From: an uncultured Bacteroidota bacterium
Lineage (GTDB): Bacteria > Bacteroidota > Bacteroidia > Flavobacteriales > Flavobacteriaceae
Reading direction: 5' to 3'
Assembly (NCBI GenBank): GCA_902602415.1
Contig: CACKQW010000006.1
Location: 1-64,000, forward strand
Length of the DNA stretch: 64,000 bases
In this document: piece after piece, positions 53,509 through 62,854 of the stretch
How positions within the stretch are numbered: the first letter of the stretch is position 1
Layout of the letters: every line of letters begins with the position of its first letter
The notes under the pieces: generated by a model
Seen by the model: the letters and a program-made list of their open reading frames with translations, nothing else
What the model was told of the DNA's origin: nothing
Databases searched by the model: none
Position numbers and translations under genes: made by a program

Positions 53509-56506
53509 GAAAAAAAGTACCCTTGCCCTTATGGCATTTTTATTTACCATTTTCTCATTTTCTCAAGTTTCTGTTGGAACTGAGATTTGGACAAATCAGA
53601 GCCAGCCTGTGGAGCCATATTATGAATACTCCTACAGTCAAACAATATATAATGCAAATTCAATTAATGCATCTGGTCAGATTACCGGACTTAAATATTT
53701 TGCAACTCCAACAACCGACTTGGAAAATACTGGAACATGGGATATTTACATGGCCCATACAGATTTAAATGAGCATCCACAAAATGAAGATGGAGAATAT
53801 TCCTTTATTAATGCATCCGAATTAACTCTTGTTTTTAGTGGTCCTGTTGAAGTCGTAGACCAGACAGTAACGATAACTTTGGATACACCATTTGATTACA
53901 ATGGAACTCAAAATCTTATTGTTGCAGGTCATGATACTATGGATACAGGTACATATGATGGATCTGGAGATGATTTTTATGCTTCTGTTTATGATGGTCT
54001 TTCCAGAATAGCACTAGTCTACTATAATGATGTAACCCCACCTGACCCGTTAGCACCCCCATCACCATCAGATGCCTTACTACGATATGCTAATATAGTT
54101 TTTGAGGGAATCACACAGCAATGTCCAAATCCAACTGACATAAGTGTTTCTAATATTTTAGGTACCTCTGCAGACTTTACATGGTCATTTGGTGAAAACG
54201 TAACTGGGTTTGAATATGCTGTTTTACCTGCGGGAGAAGAATTTGAATCTGGAACGTCTATCACTGAAAATTCAGTATCAATTTCAGGTCTTGATCCCCT
54301 GACAAATTATGTTTTTTATATCCGTTCCCTGTGTGATGGAGAGTATGGCGGAGTTGTAAGTTATGGATTTACAACAGGTTGTGCAGATTTATTTGAACTA
54401 CCTTTCTCTGAAAGTTTTGAACAAGATTCAGAAGGAGAAATTTGCTGGACGATCATTGATGTAAGCCCTGAAGCTGCACCTAACAATTCCTCTTGGAATA
54501 CTAATGTTAGCAATGCTTTTGAGGGAAGTCAAGCAGCCTGGTTGTATACATTTGGAAACCAAGGTAAAAATGACGATTATTTAATTTCTCCGAGGTTTAA
54601 TTTAACTGGAAATGATAGAATTAAATTTGCAGCAAAATCATACGGAAATGGTGAGGAAAATAATTCTATGGCAGTATTAATGTCTACAACAACATCAAAT
54701 CCAGAAGACTTCACCATAACTTTGAGCGAAACTACTGAGTACTCGGGTGATTGGACAGAAGTTAACTTAGATTTATCTGCTTATTCTGGACCAGCATTCA
54801 TTGCATTTTATGTTCCACCCACACCAACAGAAGGATATGCGATGTATGTCGATGCAATCGTTGTTGAGGAAAACCCTGAGTGTGATGCCCCTTTAAATGT
54901 TACCTTAGATAATATCACAAGTGAATCTGCAGAGATTTCCTGGAATCAAGGAGCTAGTCAAGAAACCCAATGGGAATATGTCTTACAAGAGGCAGGTGCT
55001 GATCAGCCAACGGAAAGTGGTACCTTAATTGATTCATCATCCATTCTATTGGAAGGTCTTGTTCAAGGAGCCGAGTATGATTTTTATGTTCGAGCAGTAT
55101 GTGATAACGGAAGCTTTAGTTCATATGTTCCTGAAAATGGTGTTTATTTTATGATTCCTCCTGTTGGTGGTGTCTGTGAGGATCCACTTGTAATTGAAAG
55201 TTTTCCATTTAGTGTAACCGATGATACAATCAACTATCAAGATGATTATAATGGTTCTCCTGGAGACGCAGAATCGTGTAGTTCTTCCTCAAGTTATTTG
55301 AGTGGAGATGATGTATTCTATTCATATACTGCACCCTATGACATGTCAGTTACCATAACATTTGACCCAGTTAACACATGGTCAGGTATTTTTGTCTATG
55401 ATTCTTGTGAAAGTGTAGGTGTGTCATGTATTACAGGAAGTGCTAGTTCATCTGCTGATGAGCGTATTTTTGAGTTAGATTTATTTGATAATCAAACATA
55501 CATAATTGCTATTTCGACTTTCCCATCTCCACAAAGTACACCTTACGAATTAACGATTACTGAAAATTCATGTACTCAACCTGTCATAACTGCGTCTGCA
55601 TTGGCATGTGTTGATGAAGAGTACTTTATAGAGGTTGATGTTTCTGATCTTGGAACTTCTTCGCAGTATGTTGTTTCTGATGATCTTGGAAATCAACAAT
55701 CGACAGATATTGCTGCTGTATTAACTTTTGGTCCATACTCGGGAATAAATCCTGTAACTATAAGTGCTGTTGGTGATGATGTAAATTGTGATCAAACGTT
55801 TACTGTTTTATCAGCGTGTCAATCATGTGTGCCTCTTGGTATTAACTGTTCGTTTGGTGATGGATTTGTAGGTTTGGTAATTGCAGATATTGACAATTCA
55901 GATTCTGGATGTTCACCAGATGGATATGGAATTTTCCCAGATTTAACCACTGATTTAGCACAAGGTGCTACTTATCCAGTTTCAGTTACAACAGGATATT
56001 CAAACCAGTACGTTAGAGCATGGGTTGATTTTAATGATGATTATGAATTTTCTTTAGATGAATTGATAATCGATAACGCTTTAATCGCAAGTGTTGGAAC
56101 AACGGAAATTGATGCTGTTATCCCGTCTGATGCAAATCTTGGCCCTCATACAATGAGATTTAAAGCCAATTGGAATAGCCCAGTTCCCGATGATGCTTGT
56201 GAGGTTACCAGCTATGGTGAGGTTGAAGATTACACAATTACAATCGTCGAATCTTTAAGTACCAATGATTATCAATTAGAAGGACTTAAAATTTATCCGA
56301 ACCCTGTTGATGGTGATTTTGTTACTATTAAATCCCCAATTGCAGGAGATAAATTCATCAATCTTTTTGATATTAATGGAAGAAAAGTATTATCAACAAC
56401 CTTGGTTGGGGATATGCTTAATATTTCATCATTTAGTCCTGGATTTTATATGATTGAAGTTTCGGTAGGAGATTCCAAAAAAGTTTCTAAGCTTGTCATT
56501 GAATAA
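53507..56506 (+). CDS. Large secreted multidomain protein with T9SS type A sorting domain
   Basis: 999-aa exported protein (signal ALMAFLFTIFSFSQ). Order: an N-terminal ~180-residue beta domain; a fibronectin III-like domain (~205-290); a MAM/choice-of-anchor J-like domain (~295-460, with SFEQDSEGEICW and WLYTFGNQGKNDDYLISP); a second Fn3 (~465-560); a PPC-like beta domain (~570-700); a GEVED domain (~785-920, ending SYGEVEDYTITI); and a T9SS sorting domain (~925-999: LKIYPNPVDGDFV, FDINGRKVL, GFYMIEV). Probably a surface adhesin or degradative-enzyme-like cargo; no catalytic domain is seen. Confidence 0.85.
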   Translation: MKKSTLALMAFLFTIFSFSQVSVGTEIWTNQSQPVEPYYEYSYSQTIYNANSINASGQITGLKYFATPTTDLENTGTWDIYMAHTDLNEHPQNEDGEYSFINASELTLVFSGPVEVVDQTVTITLDTPFDYNGTQNLIVAGHDTMDTGTYDGSGDDFYASVYDGLSRIALVYYNDVTPPDPLAPPSPSDALLRYANIVFEGITQQCPNPTDISVSNILGTSADFTWSFGENVTGFEYAVLPAGEEFESGTSITENSVSISGLDPLTNYVFYIRSLCDGEYGGVVSYGFTTGCADLFELPFSESFEQDSEGEICWTIIDVSPEAAPNNSSWNTNVSNAFEGSQAAWLYTFGNQGKNDDYLISPRFNLTGNDRIKFAAKSYGNGEENNSMAVLMSTTTSNPEDFTITLSETTEYSGDWTEVNLDLSAYSGPAFIAFYVPPTPTEGYAMYVDAIVVEENPECDAPLNVTLDNITSESAEISWNQGASQETQWEYVLQEAGADQPTESGTLIDSSSILLEGLVQGAEYDFYVRAVCDNGSFSSYVPENGVYFMIPPVGGVCEDPLVIESFPFSVTDDTINYQDDYNGSPGDAESCSSSSSYLSGDDVFYSYTAPYDMSVTITFDPVNTWSGIFVYDSCESVGVSCITGSASSSADERIFELDLFDNQTYIIAISTFPSPQSTPYELTITENSCTQPVITASALACVDEEYFIEVDVSDLGTSSQYVVSDDLGNQQSTDIAAVLTFGPYSGINPVTISAVGDDVNCDQTFTVLSACQSCVPLGINCSFGDGFVGLVIADIDNSDSGCSPDGYGIFPDLTTDLAQGATYPVSVTTGYSNQYVRAWVDFNDDYEFSLDELIIDNALIASVGTTEIDAVIPSDANLGPHTMRFKANWNSPVPDDACEVTSYGEVEDYTITIVESLSTNDYQLEGLKIYPNPVDGDFVTIKSPIAGDKFINLFDINGRKVLSTTLVGDMLNISSFSPGFYMIEVSVGDSKKVSKLVIE

Positions 56507-56525
56507 CCTATCAAGACTAAAAAAG

Positions 56526-56555
56526 AAAAAGGGTTTAGATATCTAAACCCTTTTT
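56526..56555 (+). terminator. Intrinsic terminator after the 999-aa cargo gene
   Basis: Palindrome AAAAAGGGTTTAGATATCTAAACCCTTTTT followed by more T. The A/T flanks make it usable in both directions, but only the plus-strand gene precedes it. Confidence 0.85.
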
Positions 56556-56635
56556 TTGTATAACTATTTTATTTGTAATGATTTAGTGGTTAGTTTTTTT
56601 ATTATATTAAATGTTAATTTTTTAAAAACGTCACC

Positions 56636-58621
56636 ATGAAAAAAATTCCTCTTCTTTTTATATCCTTTTTAATATTTTCTTATTCCTATTCACAAACCAC
56701 TTGCCCTGTAGGTGAAATTCCAGATTGCAATGGTAATTGCGCCCCCGCAATATGGGTAGGTGACACCTATTGTGATGATGGATCATGGTCGCATAACGGG
56801 GTTCCCATATATTTTAATTGTGAAGAATTTGAATGTGATGGTGGGGATTGTGTGTGCGAGGATGAACCAGAAATTCCTTCTTTTTGTGATAGTGGGGATT
56901 GTGATTTATTAACATTTGTTGTGAATACAGCAAATATTGAGGTTGGGCCAAATGGTATGTATGCCGGAGGTGGATTTTTTGAGAGTGCTACAGCAGTTCC
57001 ACTTTATGAAAATGATCCTGTTTCAAATGATGGTTTTTTTGTCGGATTTGTATATGTAAACACAGGTCAAAGCGGATATTTTTCTTATTTCAATAGCCCT
57101 GAAAGTTCAACTGATTATGGCGCCAGAGAAATTTTAACAGGCCTACCTTGTGCATATGGTCCAAATGATGAAAGGTATTTACCACCCGTTGAATCGGATA
57201 CTGAGTTGCTTCATTGTTTTGGAAGCTGTGAAGAAGATGCATCATGCCCAGGTTCGGGTGGAAATGGTGATGGTGATGGATCATCTTGTGAAAATGCTAT
57301 ACCAATAACTGCTGGAACATACCCTGTTGTTGGAATTGATGGAGAATCATATCCACTTCAGTGTCATATGGGTAATCAATCACCTCCAAATGGAAATATG
57401 GAATGGTATTCCTATACTCCAGATCAGGATTACATAGTTACTGTTGAATCTTACGATAGTATGGTCGATGATACCAGGTTTCAAGTTTATGGAGGCTCTT
57501 GTGGTAATTTGTATTGTGTTGGTGGAGATGATGATTCAGGAGTTTCTAATTATTCCTCTGATACATTTAATGTAGAAGCTGGTAATACCTACTATATTGC
57601 ATGGGATGATGGTCAAATTTCCTGGGAAGACTTTGAATTTACCCTTACTGAATTTCCAATTGCAGAAAATTGTACTTGGACAGTGAATATGTACGATTCT
57701 GCTGGGGATGGATGGGAAGATGGTTTTGGTAATACTTTAATGATGCAGATTCAGATAATTGATCCTATGGGAAGTTTTTATTCGATTGGAGTCCCATCTT
57801 TAAATGATGGATATTCAGGATCAGCAAATTTTGAAGTTCCTGTTGGTTCAACTGTTTCAACGCTATGGATTGGAGGCGCGGCTTTTGGATCGGAATCATC
57901 TTATGAAATTGTAGATTCTAATGGAACTGTTGTCGGAGCAGCTTCGGAAGCTGATGTAAGTGGTATATATGTAGATTCTGACTGTTCTGGTTTAACTGGT
58001 GGTGGAGGAGGAGACCCTGAATGTGGTGACTTTTACGTATATGATTATCCATCAGGTAATAGTGGTGGTGGAGGTTTTGACCAAAGTTTTAATAGTCCTA
58101 ACCCAAATGATCTTGTATTTTCAACCACCGCTGGAGATCAAGATAATGATGGAATTACCGATGAGATTACCGTAACATTAGGTGGAGCTACTGAGAATAA
58201 TTGGGATTGGGTATATATTACTGATGGAGCAGGAAATTTAATATACGGTCCCGCTTCAGGTGCACAGTCTGGCTCTTACACTTCAAGTGATGGAACCATT
58301 AATGTATATCTCGCTGCAGATGCTACTGTTCAACAAGGACCGGTGACATTTGCTATCACATGTGCTGGATTGTCAATTAATGAAAATGAAATTACTGATC
58401 TTGAGGTTTATCCAAACCCAGTAAGTGATAACTATGTTAATATAGTAACATCAATTTCCGGGGACAAGCTAGTAGAATTATTTGATCTTAACGGAAGGAA
58501 AGTTATGTCAGAAATAATATCTGGTAAAACATTAGATATTTCAAATTTAGAACCTGGATTTTACATGACACGAATTACAATTGACGCGAAGTCAAGTACA
58601 TTCAAATTAATCATTAATTAA
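56636..58621 (+). CDS. Secreted LNR-like and T9SS type A sorting domain protein
   Basis: 661-aa exported protein (signal LLFISFLIFSYSYSQ). Right after the signal is a cysteine-rich module (IPDCNGNCAPAIWVGDTYCD, later FECDGGDCVC) that resembles the Lin-12/Notch repeat. Next come a proline/glycine linker, a PPC-like beta domain (~215-340), a domain starting WTVNMYDSAGDGWEDGFG (~350-450), a CUB-like domain (~460-580) and a T9SS sorting domain (~585-661: LEVYPNPVSDNYV, FDLNGRKVM, GFYMTRI). Function unknown; likely a calcium-dependent surface protein. Confidence 0.82.
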   Translation: MKKIPLLFISFLIFSYSYSQTTCPVGEIPDCNGNCAPAIWVGDTYCDDGSWSHNGVPIYFNCEEFECDGGDCVCEDEPEIPSFCDSGDCDLLTFVVNTANIEVGPNGMYAGGGFFESATAVPLYENDPVSNDGFFVGFVYVNTGQSGYFSYFNSPESSTDYGAREILTGLPCAYGPNDERYLPPVESDTELLHCFGSCEEDASCPGSGGNGDGDGSSCENAIPITAGTYPVVGIDGESYPLQCHMGNQSPPNGNMEWYSYTPDQDYIVTVESYDSMVDDTRFQVYGGSCGNLYCVGGDDDSGVSNYSSDTFNVEAGNTYYIAWDDGQISWEDFEFTLTEFPIAENCTWTVNMYDSAGDGWEDGFGNTLMMQIQIIDPMGSFYSIGVPSLNDGYSGSANFEVPVGSTVSTLWIGGAAFGSESSYEIVDSNGTVVGAASEADVSGIYVDSDCSGLTGGGGGDPECGDFYVYDYPSGNSGGGGFDQSFNSPNPNDLVFSTTAGDQDNDGITDEITVTLGGATENNWDWVYITDGAGNLIYGPASGAQSGSYTSSDGTINVYLAADATVQQGPVTFAITCAGLSINENEITDLEVYPNPVSDNYVNIVTSISGDKLVELFDLNGRKVMSEIISGKTLDISNLEPGFYMTRITIDAKSSTFKLIIN

Positions 58622-58640
58622 ATTAGAATGATAAGTTTTA

Positions 58641-58671
58641 AAAAAGGGGTTTAATATTTAAACCCCTTTTT
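58641..58671 (+). terminator. Intrinsic terminator after the 661-aa cargo gene
   Basis: AAAAAGGGGTTTAA, loop TAT, then TTAAACCCCTTTTT and more T: a 14-bp perfect stem with a T tract, very similar in design to the terminator after the previous cargo gene. Confidence 0.88.
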
Positions 58672-58697
58672 TTATATATAATTGATTAATTTTGAAT

Positions 58698-59702
58698 ATG
58701 CATTCAAAAGATATTTCCTTCGTAATCCCGGTGTTTAATAGGCCTAACGAGATAGACGAGCTTTTAAGAAGTTTCGTAAACTTAAGTGGGGAAAAAGATT
58801 TTGAAATTGTAATTGTTGAAGATGGTTCAATAAATAAATGTGATCAGGTTATCAAAAACTATGAAGATTTAAAGATTAGTTATTATTTCAAAGAGAATTC
58901 TGGTCCTGGTGATTCAAGAAACTTTGGTATGAAAAGAGCCAAAGGTTCGTACTATATTATTTTAGATTCAGATTGTATTTTAAGAGATGATTTTTTCGAA
59001 AATGTTATGAAAAACCTAGATAACAATTACGCAGATTGTTTTGGCGGAGTAGATGATGCTCATGATTCATTTAGCAATTTTCAAAAGGCTGTTAGTTTTT
59101 CTATGACTTCATTTATCACTACAGGTCACCTCAGGGGAGGGAAGTGGTCAAAAGATTTTCAACCCAGAAGTTTTAATATGGGGATTTCTAAAAGTGCTTT
59201 TGTTGATTCTGGTGGATTTATTAATATTCACCCAGGGGAAGACCCAGATCTTTCATTAAGACTTTACAAGCAAGGATATATTATTAAAAATTATAAAGAT
59301 GTGGTTGTTTTTCATAAAAGAAGAATTTCGATAAAAAGTTTTTTTACACAAGTTTATAAATTTGGAGTTGCTAGATCTATTTTAAACTCAATGCACAAGG
59401 ATTCTAAGAGAATAATTTATTGGTTTCCGTTTTTGTTCTCCTCTTTATTTTTAATTTCAATCATCTCTATTTTTCTATATTCAAATATGTTAGCCTATCT
59501 ATATTCTATATACTTTGCTTTGATTTTGATCAGTTGTACCATTAAAAACAACCCGATTGCTGCAAGTTTAGCTATTATTACAACACTTACTCAGTTTTTT
59601 GCCTACTCCCTTGGATTTTTAAAAGGGAATACTAAGATCCTTCTAAGAAAAGGAGATGATTTAGAATCAGTGTTTCCAAAAATGTTTTTTAAAGTTAATT
59701 AG
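58698..59702 (+). CDS. Family 2 glycosyltransferase
   Basis: 334-aa GT-A enzyme: ISFVIPVFNRPNEIDELLRS nucleotide-sugar strand, the DSD metal motif in YYIILDSDCILRDD, and GEDPDLSLRLYKQGY acceptor-side region. Two or three C-terminal membrane helices (from about residue 240) anchor it. Probably acts in surface polysaccharide or lipid glycosylation; substrate unknown. ATG 58698 preferred over the track's TTG 58692. It leads a tight run with the YbbR gene and coaE. Confidence 0.87.
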   Translation: MHSKDISFVIPVFNRPNEIDELLRSFVNLSGEKDFEIVIVEDGSINKCDQVIKNYEDLKISYYFKENSGPGDSRNFGMKRAKGSYYIILDSDCILRDDFFENVMKNLDNNYADCFGGVDDAHDSFSNFQKAVSFSMTSFITTGHLRGGKWSKDFQPRSFNMGISKSAFVDSGGFINIHPGEDPDLSLRLYKQGYIIKNYKDVVVFHKRRISIKSFFTQVYKFGVARSILNSMHKDSKRIIYWFPFLFSSLFLISIISIFLYSNMLAYLYSIYFALILISCTIKNNPIAASLAIITTLTQFFAYSLGFLKGNTKILLRKGDDLESVFPKMFFKVN

Positions 59703-60629
59703 ATGAAATTGGATTTTAGCAGTGGTAAAACAAATGTTTTTTTAGTCTTTCTTGGCTTGGCTATTATTACTTCATTTACAAGTAAGTTGGTATCTACCTA
59801 TGAAAAAAATATAGATTTTACTGTTTTACCCTCAGATTTTCCAAATGACAAAGTACTGACTGATCAGTCTAGTGAAAAAGTAAGCTTAAAATTAAAAGGA
59901 TATGGATTTAATTTCGCTAGATATTATTTTAAAAATCCAATATTGAAATTGCCTGTTAATGAAATGAAAACAAATAAATCTAGTTTTATATGGACAAAAG
60001 AAAAGAACTTATTTAGCTTGGAAAGATTAATAAGCCCCATGACTTTGATGAATATTTCTGAGGATTCTTTGGTATTCTATTTTGATAAGTACACTACTAA
60101 ATCAATTCCTGTCAAAGGTTTTACAGATATCAAATATGCTGCTGGTTATGGAAGTTTTGGTCCTTTAGTATTGACACCAGACTTCGTTAAAGTTATTGGA
60201 CCGAGCAATACAATTCAAACAATTAAATCTATTAAAACAGAACTAATTTCATTTGAAAATGTTAAGAATGATTTGAATGGTAAAATAAAACTTAAACTAG
60301 ATAGCTTGGAAAATACCATTATTGAAAATACTGAAGTTGAATATTTCTTGAATGTTGATCAATTTACAGAAGAAACTCTAGATGTAAATATTAATGTTGT
60401 ATCTAATTTTAATAAATCAAGTTTCAACTTCTTTCCAAAAACAGTTAAGGTTAAGTTTTTAGTTAGCGTAGATAACTATGTTAAAATAAACCCAATCGAC
60501 TTTAAAATTGAGTGTTATATTGATGATTTATTTAAAAATGATTATTCATTAGAGGTTGTTAAAAAACCAGATTTTATAAAAAATATTAGCTTAAGTACAG
60601 AGAAAATTCAATTAATAATGTTGGAATGA
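59703..60629 (+). CDS. YbbR-like domain protein
   Basis: 308 aa with one N-terminal membrane anchor (VFLVFLGLAIITSFTSKLV) and an extracytoplasmic part built of YbbR-like beta repeats (PDFVKVIGPSNTIQTIKSI is the characteristic pattern). In Firmicutes the relative CdaR regulates a diadenylate cyclase; in flavobacteria this gene pairs with coaE and its role is unclear. It begins directly after the glycosyltransferase stop and overlaps coaE by 4 bases. Confidence 0.8.
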   Translation: MKLDFSSGKTNVFLVFLGLAIITSFTSKLVSTYEKNIDFTVLPSDFPNDKVLTDQSSEKVSLKLKGYGFNFARYYFKNPILKLPVNEMKTNKSSFIWTKEKNLFSLERLISPMTLMNISEDSLVFYFDKYTTKSIPVKGFTDIKYAAGYGSFGPLVLTPDFVKVIGPSNTIQTIKSIKTELISFENVKNDLNGKIKLKLDSLENTIIENTEVEYFLNVDQFTEETLDVNINVVSNFNKSSFNFFPKTVKVKFLVSVDNYVKINPIDFKIECYIDDLFKNDYSLEVVKKPDFIKNISLSTEKIQLIMLE

Positions 60630-61201
60630 AGAAAGTTGCTATTACTGGAATAATTGGAAGTGGAAAAAGTACCGCTGCAAGTTTATTTAAAAAATTAGGC
60701 ATACCCGTTTTTATTGCTGATGAATCTGCCAAAGATCTAATGCAAAATGATAATAAGGTAATTAATAAACTGGTATATTATTTTGGAGATATTGTGTATG
60801 AAAATGGAAAATTGAATAAATCTTATATTTCAGAAAGAATTTTTAATAATTCTTCTGATTTAAAATTTGTTAATTCATTGGTTCATCCAATAGTGAATGA
60901 TCGGTTTCAAAGTTGGTGTAATGTTCAAGAATCAAGCTATATTATCTATGAGTCTGCTTTAGTTTTTGAAAATGAATCAGAAGATATCTTTGATGAAATC
61001 ATTTGTATAAAAACTCCAATAAATATTATACATCAAAGAATTAATGTACGTGAAGATTATAACTTTGAAAAAATTAATAAGATCATTGAAAATCAGATAT
61101 CTCAAGATGAAAAATGTAAAAAATCCTCATTTTGTATATTAAATGATAGTATTGAAAATTTGAATAGATATATTCATGAAATTCACAATAAACTAGCATA
61201 A
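60626..61201 (+). CDS. coaE: Dephospho-CoA kinase
   Basis: Final step of coenzyme A synthesis. The 191-aa P-loop kinase has Walker A GIIGSGKSTAASLFKKLG, the substrate aspartate in VFIADESAKDL, LVHPIV and the lid region RINVREDYNF. Translationally coupled to the YbbR gene (ATGA overlap). Confidence 0.94.
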   Translation: MKKVAITGIIGSGKSTAASLFKKLGIPVFIADESAKDLMQNDNKVINKLVYYFGDIVYENGKLNKSYISERIFNNSSDLKFVNSLVHPIVNDRFQSWCNVQESSYIIYESALVFENESEDIFDEIICIKTPINIIHQRINVREDYNFEKINKIIENQISQDEKCKKSSFCILNDSIENLNRYIHEIHNKLA

Positions 61202-61253
61202 ATCTTATTGTTAATCTTTTATTAAAATAAATTATTGCTCATTTATTTAATTA

Positions 61254-61261
61254 TAAATTTG
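61254..61261 (+). promoter_or_regulatory. Putative promoter of the sensor kinase operon (TTG-16-TAAATTTG)
   Basis: TAAATTTG ends 3 bases before ATG 61265, with TTG at 61235-61237 as a -33 element 16 bases upstream. The transcript would be leaderless or nearly so. Confidence 0.55.
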
Positions 61262-61264
61262 AGT

Positions 61265-62851
61265 ATGAGTAAAAAGATATTTGTTTTGCTTTTATCGTTA
61301 ATGAGTATTTCCTTGGCTGGAATTATATTTATTCAATCATATTTTATTGTTAAAAACTATGAAGAAAATGACAAACAATTTTCTTCCAATATTAAATATG
61401 CTTTGACTGAAACGGTTTCAGAAATTGAAAAAATAGAATTTAAAAGATATGTTTCAAAGTTTTCTGAACTTATTGCTAGTGGATCAAGTATTGATACCAC
61501 CAGTATCAATAATTTATATATAATCAATGAAATCCCAGAAAAAAGAGAAACTATAATTTATAAAAATGGAATTATAGAAGAAAATATTATTATTCCTAAC
61601 ATTTCTTCTAAAAGTGACTATTATAGTCTAATTACTGAATCAAAAAACATTGAAATTAAACGATTGTCAAATCAGCGAGACGAAAAGATTTTTAGTAATA
61701 ATGAAATTGAAAACAGCAATCTTAGTCCCCAGGATTTTTTGATGAGGCTTGGAAAAATTTCAAAAAGTAAAGAAATTCTTTTTGAGACTACTTACAATGA
61801 TTTAGCGAAAAGAAATCCAATTGAGGCACGAATTGGCAATATAAATGATTTTGAGAATATAATCTCTCAAAATCTTATGGATTTAGAAATAAAACTAGAT
61901 TTTGAATATGCGGTTTATAATGGGGATAAAGTAACAGGTATTTCATCTGTAAACTTTGAGAAAAATGATCAGACCTACAGCTCATTAATTTTTAAAGATG
62001 AAAATGATTCGAGTGATTATTCACTGAAAATAAATTTTCCTTCAAGAACACCATTTCTGATTTCAACCCTGCTTCCTGTTATTGCAACATCTATCGTGTT
62101 TACGCTAATTATTATTATTGCCTATATAACTACTATTCTACTTCTTTTAAGACAGCGTCAGATATCACAAATTAAATCTGATTTTATAAATAATATGACC
62201 CATGAATTCAAAACACCAATAGCAACAATAGATTTAGCTTTATCAGCAATAAAAAATCCAAAAACTATTGTCGATACAAAAAAGGTTAAGAAGTATCTTA
62301 AAATGATTGATGATGAAAACAATAGAATGCATGATCAAGTTGAAAATGTTTTAATGATGAGTCAGTTAGAAAGAAAAGAGATTTATTTAGATAAGAAAGA
62401 TCATGATATTAATGAATTGATAAACCTTGCTATATCACATGTTAATTTAATTATACAAAATAAAAAAGGAAAAATAAATTTTGAAAAAGACCTTAAGTTG
62501 CCATTAGTTAGGGTAAATGAAACGCATATGATAAATGTTTTTGTAAATATTTTAGATAATGCTATAAAATACAATGAAAATCAACCTGACATTACTATTA
62601 AAAGTAGAATTTTAGAAAACAAGTTAATCATTGATATTATAGATAATGGTATCGGAATGAGTAAATCTACAAGGTCTAAGATTTTTGATAAATTTTATAG
62701 ACCTCAAACGGGGGATCTTCACAATGTAAAAGGTCACGGTTTAGGTTTATCCTATGTAAAAAAAATAATAGATTTACATAATGGAAGTATTAATGTTACC
62801 AGTGTATTAGGAAAAGGTAGTACATTTACAATACAATTAAATTTACATTAG
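61265..62851 (+). CDS. Sensor histidine kinase
   Basis: Membrane sensor of a two-component system. ATG 61265 (528 aa) is preferred; the track start at 61235 lies in the promoter. Two membrane helices (LSLMSISLAGIIFIQSYFIV and, near residue 275, LLPVIATSIVFTLIIIIAYI) flank a ~230-residue periplasmic sensing region. Then HisKA with the phospho-acceptor His in NNMTHEFKTPIATIDLAL (about residue 313 from this start), N box NILDNAIKYNEN, G1 DIIDNGIGMS and G2 GHGLGLSYVKKII. Its layout resembles Bacteroides RprX. The signal is unknown. The partner regulator follows. Confidence 0.92.
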   Translation: MSKKIFVLLLSLMSISLAGIIFIQSYFIVKNYEENDKQFSSNIKYALTETVSEIEKIEFKRYVSKFSELIASGSSIDTTSINNLYIINEIPEKRETIIYKNGIIEENIIIPNISSKSDYYSLITESKNIEIKRLSNQRDEKIFSNNEIENSNLSPQDFLMRLGKISKSKEILFETTYNDLAKRNPIEARIGNINDFENIISQNLMDLEIKLDFEYAVYNGDKVTGISSVNFEKNDQTYSSLIFKDENDSSDYSLKINFPSRTPFLISTLLPVIATSIVFTLIIIIAYITTILLLLRQRQISQIKSDFINNMTHEFKTPIATIDLALSAIKNPKTIVDTKKVKKYLKMIDDENNRMHDQVENVLMMSQLERKEIYLDKKDHDINELINLAISHVNLIIQNKKGKINFEKDLKLPLVRVNETHMINVFVNILDNAIKYNENQPDITIKSRILENKLIIDIIDNGIGMSKSTRSKIFDKFYRPQTGDLHNVKGHGLGLSYVKKIIDLHNGSINVTSVLGKGSTFTIQLNLH

Positions 62852-62854
62852 TCA

